Source: Theristus sp. LFF4_11 (Eukaryota > Nematoda > Chromadorea > Monhysterida > Xyalidae). From it: a stretch of DNA of 64,000 bases. The notes under the pieces are model-generated. The model was not told the origin of the DNA. It did not search any database and worked only from the letters and a program-made list of their open reading frames with translations. Shown piece after piece: positions 1 to 10,000 of this stretch. A program made the translations under genes and the position numbers. How positions within the stretch are numbered: position 1 is the stretch's first letter; the number at the start of each line of letters is the position of its first letter. The DNA is taken from contig JASANC010000385.1 of the NCBI GenBank assembly GCA_030248135.1, positions 90,658 to 154,657 on the forward strand, written 5' to 3'.

Positions 1-33
1 ATCCCCCATGAGGGTTTATTGGAGGTAATACGG
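1..33. repeat. Right end of a C-rich TA-target MITE
   Basis: This is the terminal part of the same element that is complete at 12594-13044 and 48271-48729. It ends in GGTAATACGG and is followed by TA, the presumed target duplication. The left part lies outside the window. Confidence 0.7.
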
Positions 34-144
34 TAATAATTATAAACACTGTGTACCACTTCTTCAGGCCCATAATACTAATTTATTCCAGACAATCAGA
101 TCATTTCGATATTTTCGATCTCCGAACTTTTTTGAAACTTTCAG

Positions 145-257
145 AATTTCGCGCGCTTTGGCGTAACGTTCCCGTGGATCACATCGATGAGAAAAAGATC
201 GAGGACTACTTACAAAAGCACGGCATAAACTCGATGAAAGATCTCGCACCGAAAAAG
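145..257 (+). CDS. Single internal coding exon of an unassigned gene
   Basis: A TTTCAG acceptor precedes an open stretch of about 37 codons that closes with a good donor (AAG|GTAACA). The peptide contains FRALWRNVPVDHIDEKK and YLQKHGINSMKDLAPKK and reads like real protein rather than a random ORF. I see a faint likeness to the appendage region of coatomer beta (W..., then NMK-L-P-K), but one residue of spacing differs and I would not assign it. No partner exon was found downstream before the transposon at 343, so the gene presumably lies mostly to the left, or the exon is a relic. Confidence 0.4.
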
Positions 258-342
258 GTAACATCACTCATTTGAAACCGCGCACTCTCTTTGAAATGCA
301 GTTTTTTCTCGGCTTGTAACAAACCATACACACTGGCACGTG

Positions 343-1019
343 TGGTAGGTGTTTGACGCGTTATTTATCGACTTGTGTTAAACCATATTGAATGAAGTTT
401 TAGTCAGTTGATCAAGAAAGTTCACCTTAGATTTGTGCAAAATTTAAGAAAAATTCATTCACCTGCCCGCGAATGACATAGCAAAACACAAAAAAACATT
501 GATTTCAGCACGCAACTGGGGGTTCTTGTTTGGCACCGGGTTAAACATTACCTTGTATGTGGCCGAATCGTGTTGCATGAATGAATACGAGATCTTTTTT
601 AATCCGATTTGTTTGTTGTAGTTTTTTTATATTTGCCGGTTTTTGGAACGTGGTAGACCTTTTTTATGCTAGAGAAGCCGGTTTTGGCTGTGACGGATAG
701 GTGCAAGCGATGCATTGAGGCTCACTTTGAGCAATTTGATTGAGTTGACACTGTTGCCGTTGTTGTTGATGTTTGCTGTTATCGCCATACACATTTCGAA
801 GTTTTCTTTTGAATGTTGTCCTTTGTTGACCGGTGGTATTGCGTGATCTGGTATTTTCTGGACCATTTTTGAAACTTTTGTTTTGCTCTGTCATTCGTGC
901 GCAGGTGAATGAATTTCTTTGAAATTTAGCACAAATCTTAGTTGAGCCTTCCTGAACAATATTTCATTCAATAGGGTTCAACACAACTCGAGAAATAACG
1001 CGTCAAACACCTACCCACT
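343..1019. repeat. Inverted-repeat (foldback) segment
   Basis: Arms of about 130 bp at 343-474 and about 898-1019 are reverse complements with scattered mismatches. Both contain GGTAGGTGTTTGACGCGTTA and AAATTCATTCACCTG in inverted orientation. The interior from 544 onward is shared with the transposon copy at 39575-40561. Confidence 0.75.
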
Positions 1020-1475
1020 ACTTCTGAAACACCCTGTAGAGACGAACCGGAGGTACCTGACAAGGCAGGAATGAATGAGAAAATGGGCCGTTTCAATCTT
1101 CACGCCATAGATTGGCGACGTAATTTGTTTTGGCAATAAATCTGAAAATGGAATTTGCAGCGCATTTGATTTTCTTGATCTGCGTGCTTATTATTAAATA
1201 AAACAAAAATTGCATGGGTGCTGCTCTGCTAAAAACAGAGCGTGCTAAAAACTAAGCCTAAGCCTAAGCCAGGCCGCGATCGTCCCAGGCCGCGATCATC
1301 CCAGGCCGCGATCATCCCAGGCCGCGATCGTCCCAGGCCGCGATCGTCCCAGGCCGCGATCGTCCAGGCCGCGATCGTTCAGGCCGCGATCGTCCAGGCC
1401 GCGATCTTTCAGGCCGCGATACTTCGGCCGCGATGCTTCGGCCGCGATCTAATGGGCCGCGATCTAACGCACGCC
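544..1475 (+). mobile_element. Partial copy of a minisatellite-ended DNA transposon
   Basis: This stretch is nearly identical to 39575-40561, including the right terminal minisatellite and the final ...TAACGCACGCC. The complete copy (38576-40561) is flanked by a target duplication. Here the left half is replaced by unrelated sequence with an inverted repeat, and no target duplication could be found. No transposase ORF is visible, so the element is non-autonomous. Confidence 0.7.
1252..1475 (+). repeat. 15-16 bp minisatellite preceded by telomere-like hexamers
   Basis: About 13 tandem units of the type GGCCGCGATCGTCCCA run from about 1272 to 1475, with 13-15 bp degenerate units toward the right end. 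Three telomere-type hexamers (CTAAGCCTAAGCCTAAGCC) sit directly in front. The (+) ORF here is a translation of the repeat. Confidence 0.9.
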
Positions 1476-2402
1476 GTGCGTGAGCAGCATGTGCTGGTTA
1501 GTTTGTGACTGTGGAGACAACTAAACACGTGACGTGTCTTCACGAGCTGTGCATGGTCTTCAGACAACGACTTTATATTCACTTTTTACGATCAATCCGA
1601 ATCAGCGGTGTGCTGATGCAACCATCATCAGCCATGATTGGAAAAATTTCAAGCAAAAATTTCATGAAAAAAACGGTATTTACAGGCGAAGTCAGTGGCG
1701 CCAAAACGCCGCGGTGCCCGCAAAGGACGCGGCAACATTGTGCAAAACGAGCATTTGGCTGATAAACTGGAAGATTACTCGGTGGAGTGACAATTGGGAA
1801 CGAAAAACTTTTGTTGAATTCCATTGAAAAGAGACACTGTACGAATTGTCTCTCATTTACGTTGAGTTTGTTTTCAATTTTCATTGTTCTATGCGACACC
1901 AATGGTTTTTCTTTTCTACCGGGTTTTCTTTCATGTTCAGTTCATTGCGAACGTTGTGATTGTCATGCTTGAGCCACCTTTGCATGCAACTTACTGACTG
2001 ACTTACTAGTGAATGGTTTGAGCTGAATTGTGATGTGATGTTGCAACACTGATTTCATTATGTTTTTGACCACGACCACCTGTTTTTTAGTTCTGTCGTT
2101 GTGCTTTCAGTTTTTGAAAATCGATTGTATGCTACTTCCTGCGTTTTTCTTGTATTATTGTGGCACAATGCAGCCAAATCAACCAATACGGGTCCCTTTC
2201 ACAACGTTTTCAATGTTTGATAACAACATTATGTACGAATAAAAAAGTTCTACACGCGTATGTTGGACATTTTTTTCGTTCGTTTGTTTCACTGTCTGAA
2301 ACAGCGTTGTTGAAAAAAGTAGTATTTCCTTTTCAAAATCAAATAAAGCAAGTTGTGAGAAACAACTGAGCTTAACTTTATTCGAAGTATTCGAAGTATA
2401 AT
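1476..2402. other. Intergenic, no gene seen
   Basis: Short ORFs overlap in several frames with no splice signals or family likeness. The first 100 bases carry GTGACTGTGGAGAC and GGTCTTCAGAC motifs that resemble the dispersed GTCTGAAG / CACAGTCACAAAC repeat family seen elsewhere in the window. The 5' leader and promoter of the D2HGDH gene probably lie in the last few hundred bases. Confidence 0.4.
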
Positions 2403-5400
2403 ATGACTGCTCGCGTCTTGTTTCGAAGATACGCCCATGGGCGTTTGCTTCAGAATGGTCGACAGTTTTCGAGCAGGTAATTTGAAAAGTTCTTGATCGT
2501 ATTTATTGAAATGCGTATTTTTGCAAATTCCTGGTTAGTGCCCAGATGATACGGCAAAGTTTCACTTTTCTGTAAGCGATGGAGTCGGAGAACCAAAAGA
2601 AAGTCTAAACTGCAAAGTTACACAAAACGAGTCAAAAATCCACTCAGCTTAACGAGTGAACGATATCCGGCATTGCAACGGGACGATTTCGGCCGTTTGA
2701 TGGATTCGGATCTGCAAGTTTTCGAAAAATTACTCGGAAAAACGAATGTGTTGGTGGACGATTTGGACGGCTACAACGAGGATTGGCTGGGCATTTATAG
2801 AGGTCGGCATTGGCTGTTCATTAGAACCTAACCCACAAGACAGAAGTGATGCCATTAGCGCATGCAGCGAAGAATGCAGTCTTTGTCTGAAGATTGTGCC
2901 CTCTTTCATACACGTTTGTTTCATTCATCCAATCTGACATCAACACACACGCGCGCGCGCTCTGATTGTCTGATTGTGTGTGCTCGTGTGTTTGTGACGG
3001 CACTCGAACAGACTGCACGGCCTTCAGACCAGCACTTTCACCCGCCATCGTATTTGGCTTTGGTTTCAGAGATTGGAATTAGCAGTTCCATAATTTTTCT
3101 GTGTTCGAGTCTGATGATAATGTTTGTTGTTTGTTTGTTGATCGCCATTTGTGCCTACTGCCACAACAGGCGCCTCGCAGTGCGTCTTGCGCCCACGCAC
3201 ATCGGAAGAATGTTCCGCTGTATTGAAGCATTGCAATGGTCGACGACTGGCGGTTTGCACGCAGGTTCAGATTTTGTTTGAAGCAAAGTGGCCAAAAACA
3301 GGCATCATGTTGCGCTGTTGTTGTTGTTGTTCATTGCGACCACTGCTGTGGACAAATGTCGCACCAATTTCACGGGTCAACCAGGCTGCACCTTAACGAT
3401 ATGATCCTCCAGAACTCGAAGGCCCGCTCGCGAAGTCCTAACTTTGAAGACTGATACAAAAACAGTAAAAAACATAGAACACAAAACAGACAAAAACTGA
3501 GAAGTTTGACAAACATTTGCAAGTAATGTTGCAAGTTGACAAAAGTTATCTTGCAATCAGTCACAAACAAGAACTCACGCATGCACGCGCTCGTCTCTGT
3601 GTGCCTGTGTGTTTGTTTCTGACGTGCTACAGGCGAGTGCAAATGTCATCAAACCATACAGTCATTGACTGACCAACCTGTGTGTCCGCAGGGTGGCAAC
3701 ACCGGCCTTGTGGGTGGTTCGATACCCCTGTTCGACGAGGTCATCCTCAGCACGCAGCGTCTCAATCAACAGATCGACCTGCAGCCGGTGACCGGTAAGA
3801 CGAGCGAGACACCACTACACTCGAACTCTATCACATACCCAGCAAGCTGATTGGTCGATGATCGTGATGCATGCATTCTGTGCGAACGAAGCTCCGCCTC
3901 TCTACAGGGTTGATTTTTCCGTGCCAGGTATCCTGCAATGCTCGTCCGGTTGCATACTGGAGCAACTGGATGATCACGTGCACGAGCACGGCTACATGAT
4001 GCCGCTGGACCTCGGCGCCAAAGGCTCCTGCCACGTCGGCGGCAACGTCGCCACGGCCGCGGGCGGCATGCGGCTGATCAGATACGGCTCACTGCATGCG
4101 CACGTGCTCGCGCTGCATGTGGTCGGTGGGGTGATGGGATTGTGGATTGTTGGTTGGAGAATTTGGGCTGTGGGTGCTGGCTGAGGTGAAATGTCATTGA
4201 TTAATTCATCAGGAATTCATGATTTTGATTTGGGTACGTTTCAGAACACGACTGAGCAGCCTGATAATGCAGACTGTTACGAAAAGCACAGTGAATTTTT
4301 TTCCTGATAAACGGTGTTATTGCACGAAAATCATGTGTTCGTCGGCTGTTCGGTTTCGTTTTTTTGCGAACGAACGAGCAGGGTCCAGGGCTAACTCAGA
4401 AAAACGTTCAGAACGCCGTCTAGTAGGGCGCCCATCCAGTTTTCTCTGTCATAAACTGCCCCTGCAAACCTCGGGCGAGTCTAACGCGCTACCCTGTCAA
4501 AGAACAAGCCGGATGTTGCAGGTGCTGGCCGATGGTGGCATACTGAAATGCGGCTCAGCACTGCGAAAGGACAACACTGGGCTACATTTGCCGCATCTGT
4601 TTGTGGGCAGCGAGGGCTCATTGGGTGTAATCACGAACGTCACCATGACCGTTGTGCCGAAACCGCAGTCGCTGAAGTTGGCGCTACTCGGTTGGTTCAT
4701 GTTGGGTTTGAGTTTGCTTGGAGCAACATGAGTTCGTTTTGGGGCGAACGTTTTTATGCACTAGCTGGTTCGCCAGGTAACTTTTAACTGGTTGATTCGT
4801 CGAACTAGTGAAATCCTACCAGTCAGTATGTTGGATTTGCATCTCAAAGAATTGTTTTTTTGTCTTGTTTGTTTTTCACAGTCACCCGCTGTTTGTGAGA
4901 AACAGACAGTGAGGCAATGAATAACAGTGAAACAGCTGCAGTTTGTGCGCTGCGCAGTTCGAATCTCGCATGGTAATCGGCTGCACTCGAGCTGATTTCA
5001 CCAAGCCTATTCGAAAAAGTAGTTAACCAGCGGATGATAAACTATTTTGCGTCAGACTAGTCAGACTCCCTCCCTCTCTCAAACTGAACGAATTTCCTCA
5101 ATCATCCATTTTTTCATTGGACTGCAACCAAATTTCCGTTTTTTCCTTTGTTTTCAGCCGTCCGTTCATTCGAGAACTGCGTCAGCCTGTTGGTCTTAGC
5201 GCGACGGCGTCTCGGCGAAATCCTGAGCAGTTTCGAGTTCATGGACGCCGGCACGGTGGAGTGCGTTGTGCAGAATCTGAACGATCACAATCCGCTGGCG
5301 CACACGAAATCGCCGTTCTACATTCTCGTTGAGAGCGCCGGTTGGTTTGTGAAATTATTTGCTGTTTCTTGTTTTTTCGGGATTTTTTGTTTACTTGTTC

Positions 5401-6790
5401 TTCTGATTGAACGCAATCGTTTTTCTTGTGCGATTAAAACTGAACACTGCCAGAGAAATTTCACTTTTTTCCGACCTGACACAAACACGCCGGGAAATTC
5501 AATGTTTTGAAGTTTTCTGAAAAATCTTTTCCTGAAAAAAAAACACCAGGCTCCAACGATGAACACGACGGCGCGAAAATGGACGACTTCCTAGCCGACG
5601 CCTTGGAACAAGAATTAGCTTTAGACGGAATCCAAGCAAGCAGCGAGTCGCAACGTACGCAGTTGTGGAATCTGCGGGAGCGAGGCGCCGAGGCGTTGAA
5701 ATGCGACGGTTACACGTACAAGCAGGCTAGTCCCTAGTTTAGCTCCGTTTTCATTAAGCCTCTTCCGGTGTTTTTTGAGTGGGAGAATTGTGAGCACTTT
5801 TTTTGTGAAATTTTGGCCGTACGCTTCACTCGATAATGCACAGTGTCCAGTTTGTTGCACGCCAGAAGTGCAAGTCTGAAGAAAATGCTGCGTGCACTCT
5901 GTTATAAACACTGTAATGTGGCACAGTCACAAACAAACACATTGGCACAAACACATACGATTATACAGCAGCGCGTGTTTGCCAGTGCGTCTGTTTGTGA
6001 CTGTGCATCATGACGGTGTTGTGCCGCTGTCTTCAAACTGGGATTTCAAGACAGATCACATCCGAAATTTGACCAGTCACTGCTCTCAGACAAAAAAACC
6101 GCAACAATCGCAATAATCGCAGTTGTTGTCGCAATTTTCTCTTCGTTATGCCGACAAAACACATTTTTGACATTCAGGATTTCTCCGTCTCGCACGAGCA
6201 CTACTACGAGCTGTGCGAGGCAACCAGAGACAGGGTGGGTCATTTGGCAACGCGTGTCGTTCTGTACGGCCACTTGGGCGACTGCAACGCGCATTTGAAC
6301 ATAACGTCGCCGGAGTTTGACCCGCGAATACAGGAACGGTGCGTTGGCGGGCGCTCAAATGTGATGTAAACGGTTGTTGCTGAGTGTTATGTGCGTGTGA
6401 AAAACAGTTGCATCAAGCGGATTTGCTGGAGATGACTTGGATCAAATGCAATGAATTTGTCGTTCTGTTTGGCTGCCAGGTTTTTTGAACGTTTGATTTG
6501 ATTTGAACACGTTTGATTAAAACGTGTCCCAGGCTGTAATGGAACCTTCGATTACCAACCGATCCTAATGCAGAGTTCAGATTTAAAATAAAGTTTGCAG
6601 ACTCTACCCGTGGCTGTACGAGTGGGTCTGCGAACGAGGCGGCAGCATATCAGCGGAGCATGGCATTGGCTTTGCGAAGCGGGCCTACGCGCATTTCAGT
6701 AATACACAACAGAACTTGAGGTGGATGAGAGAACTGAAGAAATTATTTGATCCAAAAGGAATACTAAACCCGTACAAAGGAGCTGTTTGA
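2403..6790 (+). CDS. D2HGDH: D-2-hydroxyglutarate dehydrogenase, mitochondrial
   Basis: FAD enzyme that oxidises D-2-hydroxyglutarate to 2-oxoglutarate in the mitochondrial matrix and passes electrons to ETF. Ten exons: 2403-2476, 2585-2802, 3170-3264, 3692-3794, 3928-4121, 4522-4690, 5158-5340, 5550-5725, 6178-6338, 6601-6790. All phases close, giving 520 residues, the length of the human enzyme. The basic N-terminus ([17 protein letters not shown]) fits a mitochondrial presequence. Family motifs in order: [85 protein letters not shown]. The glycine usual in GHLGDGN is Cys here. Intron 8 appears to use a GC donor (CAG|GCTAGT); no GT donor there keeps frame and motif. Introns carry MITE fragments and a SINE. 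The acceptor of exon 2 is the least certain junction. Confidence 0.95.
2875..3010. repeat. Dispersed GTCTGAAG / GTGTGTTTGTGAC repeat (intronic)
   Basis: A GTCTGAAGA end and a TGTGTTTGTGACGGCAC core match the family best seen at 5868-6045. Other members or fragments lie near 3575-3640, 8812-8890, 21110-21260, 34275-34345, 49620-49760 and 62780-62900. Here it lies in intron 2 of the D2HGDH gene. Confidence 0.5.
3816..3925. repeat. Fragment of a CAGTCGAACTC-type MITE
   Basis: A left end (CACTCGAACTCTATCACATAC) followed by AGCTGATTGGTCG matches the TIR and subterminal AGCTGATT motif of the Tc1/mariner-type MITEs at 31137, 31894 and 44420. No matching right end was found. It lies in intron 4 of D2HGDH. 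Confidence 0.45.
4405..4500 (-). mobile_element. tRNA-derived SINE, internally deleted
   Basis: Read on the minus strand, this has the tRNA A-box-like stretch GGTAGCGCGTTAGACTC, then a tail (TGACAGAGAAAACTGGATGGGCGCCC...GACGGCGTTCTG) shared with the better copy at 23815-23945. The anticodon arm and B box are missing here. It lies in intron 5 of D2HGDH, antisense to it. Confidence 0.7.
5868..6045. repeat. Best copy of a dispersed MITE-like family
   Basis: The ends AGTCTGAAGA and TCTTCAAACT are imperfect inverted repeats. Inside, GGCACAGTCACAAACAAACA and CGTCTGTTTGTGACTGTGC form a second inverted pair. It lies in intron 8 of D2HGDH. Related copies in other introns share the same CACAGTCACAAAC / GTTTGTGACTGTG core. 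Confidence 0.65.
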
Positions 6791-7051
6791 TGGTTGTTTG
6801 AATACGTTTTTTTTAGTTTTACCTGTGCAACTCCGCATTTCATTGTTTATATTTGTGGACTTTTTATATTGGACAATATTTGGTTGCGATTAACAAACAG
6901 TTTTTGTCCTGTAAATATCTGTAATTCAAAATTTGGAATGCTTTATCCAAGATTATTTAGAATATATTGCACAGATCCAGCGAAATCACAGGGAATTTTG
7001 CAAGAGCGGACAACACTTTTCTCACCAAACAACATCCAACTCAACCCTTCA

Positions 7052-10000
7052 TCACGACCAATCGCACAATTTCACCCAGAGCACTTTCCGAAAAACCGAG
7101 TTGAATCGAAAATAAATGAACACCGAACTGGCGGCGTTGAAGACGACGAGAAAATTGCCCAACTCCACCAAGACACTGAAGAACGCCGACTCGAACAGCT
7201 GCAGGAACGGCTCGATCTTGTAGACGGCCAACAACTCGATGACGTTATTGACGAACAGCACCACCGCGCAGACGAGGAAGACGGCGACGATGCCGAGCAG
7301 CATTATCGTCACACTGAGCTCCTTCTCATTGGCCGCCCGCAGCCGCCGGCGTTTCGCCGATCGCCGCGCCAGCATCAAACGAAGTCGGTTCATCTTCAGT
7401 CGACTGTTCTCGGCCATCCACGGCGCCGTCAAGATGACGGGCGTTGGTAGCACCAGCAGATCGGAGGAGCGCTGCTCGGTCGTGTTGGCGTCGTTGGGTG
7501 TGTTGTTGTTGGTGTGTCGGGCATTTTGATTATTGGCACGAGTGGACTTGGTGGTGTTATTATTATTGTGGTGGTAACTTTTGGCGGCATTGTCATGGCA
7601 ACTGGTCCGGTTCTCATTGTTTGATGCGGCACTTCCACCGGCATTACCCGTTTCGTTTTCGGTGTTTTCTGTTGTTTTGTTGGCACTTTTATCATTTTTT
7701 GACGTTTTTCCGTCCGAATAATAAGTCACGTGTTTGCTACTGACGCGATTCTCGCGCACCATCCCGGCGTTGACACCATCATTGGCATCCGACACGACGA
7801 TGCCGTTCTCGATCTCGTTGGCGACGTCGTTTCTCGAAATTGACCGGTACCGCATGTTGCTGGCACCATTTGCCCTCACAGTTTGGACCGTATTCTTACG
7901 TTCATGGTTTTCCGTCGTCATCGTGGGCCGCGTTGCCAGTCCGGTCACCTCGAAGACGGACTTTGTCGAGCTCAAGTGTCGCCAACTGTTACCGTGCAAA
8001 TGCTGGCGTACAACGCAGTCGCCACCGCCACCGGCGGCCAGCATCGCCGGCTGCATCAGCAGTTTGTTCAAATCCATCAGCGGACGACGCACCATACGCT
8101 GGGCGCCTGAAATGAAGACTTTTTCGGTTTTTTATTTGTGGAAATTTGAACTGACCAGATCCACTCCACTCAGAATCAACAACGCAAACCATCACTCCTT
8201 TTTCCCCTGTTTAGTTCCGAACAAGAAAGCTGAAACTGTTTATGGTTCAATTAATTACTAATGATGTTTTTCGTGATATTTTTGATTTCGGGCTTTTGAA
8301 AAAAAGCAATTTTTGCTTAGTTTGGCGTATTCTGTTCTTTGCCGCATTGAATTGGTCAAAAACTTCCCTCAATAACGTTTATTTTCTTGTGGTTTTCCTT
8401 TTTCTACGTTGTGTCACTTTCGTGTTGAACAACTCAAACCAAAAACGTGTCCGCCTGAAAAAAATCGCGCACCTTGCAAGAACCGCACGAAGTACCCGTT
8501 GACGAGCAGCAGTGTTACGATCGGAATCAGCAGTTGCACCAGTGCGGTGATGTAAATGTGATAAATCAGATAATACTCTTCGCTCAGCATCAGTTCAGTC
8601 GGCACGGGTTGCACGGCGCTTCGATTGTAGCGAATCGAATAGCAGTCGGTCAGTTTTAGTTCAAAGAATCGATTCAAATTCAGTGCGACACTTGAGACGC
8701 AGATGGCCGTCAGAAGGCGGTGGCAACGCGCTGACGTCAAATGGCGAATGGCGTAGCGTCGGTGGGTGACGTAGATGCCTGGAATGGGAATGCGATTGGC
8801 ACAAGTAATGTTCTAGTCTGAAGACAGCGCACTCTGTTATGACATCACACACAGTAATGTGTTGCGCTGCACCAGTCACAAACTAACACACAACGTAAAG
8901 TGTATAGCTGACTCGCATGATGGATGACTCCTGGTATTTCTCGGTGTTTCTGCAAGTTGCAGGCTGCAACCACCGAATGCCGTTTTCAAACTCCCAAACA
9001 TGTCAGCCAAACGCTGCATCTCTTGTGGCTACCGGTGGGGAGCCAAACAAAAATGTCTGGCTACCGGACCGGTGGTGCAGCCGCAAAAAGATTGAGCGTT
9101 TAGCCGTGGGCATTTTTGTTTTGGAAGTGTTTGGACAAAAGTTTGGATACTGTTTGTGAACTGGAAACGGAAACTTGTGACAACTTTTTCAAAAAAAACT
9201 GCTCCGCTCACACTGGTAGGTCGAGACGAACACGGTGAAATAGACGCTGGATGTGGCGAAGATCTGGCTGATCGCGAACACCCACCGAGTGGAATAGGCA
9301 ACCAGTTGCACCAGCCAGAACATGCCTGAAAAAGAGAAACAAACCATTGTGCTGTTGTGTCACGCATTTCTTTTGAACCTACTGTAGTTGCTGATTGGCT
9401 GCCTTTTTGAAGCCGTTTGCGCTGATTGGACGCACCAACCAACTTCGATGAACCGAGTCAGTTGCAATTCGCTTTTTGCACTGCACTTTTCCTTTTCTCA
9501 TTTTATTTTTTTCATTAAAAACACAAACAAATCAAAAAGGTCACCGCCTTTCGATCGAGTCCTCCCCTACGGTATACAACAAATCATCATGATCACCTTC
9601 ATCAACCACTCATCATCAACAGCAACAACATTCCACAATCACGTTCGCAATCTGCTGTTGTTACTGATGTCGGTATGGTCGGTTGGGTCACTGTCAATCA
9701 TTCTGACCATCATCGTTGTTTCATGTTGCCTCAGTAGAACACGAAGAAAAGAACGCAAGGGAAAGCACAACTCCCACGCCGATAACAAAAACAACAGCAA
9801 AAGAATCAAAACTCGTCGAGGAGAGCGTTCCGTGGCGCGACCCGACGACTTGTTTAGGCCGTGCGTGTTTTCCTATTGAATATTCAGAAATTTCAAATTC
9901 CAGCACGCTGATTGGCTGTCAATCTGCGAGTATACGACCAGTTCAACACACAAGTCATAAAGGGGGACTAAAAATTGGGATCTTTCAACTGTTGTCGCTT

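Noticed and set aside
1242..1508. Arg/Pro/Ala-rich ORF; also at 38536-38835 and 40280-40621
   Set aside because: These are translations of the 15-bp minisatellite, open on both strands.
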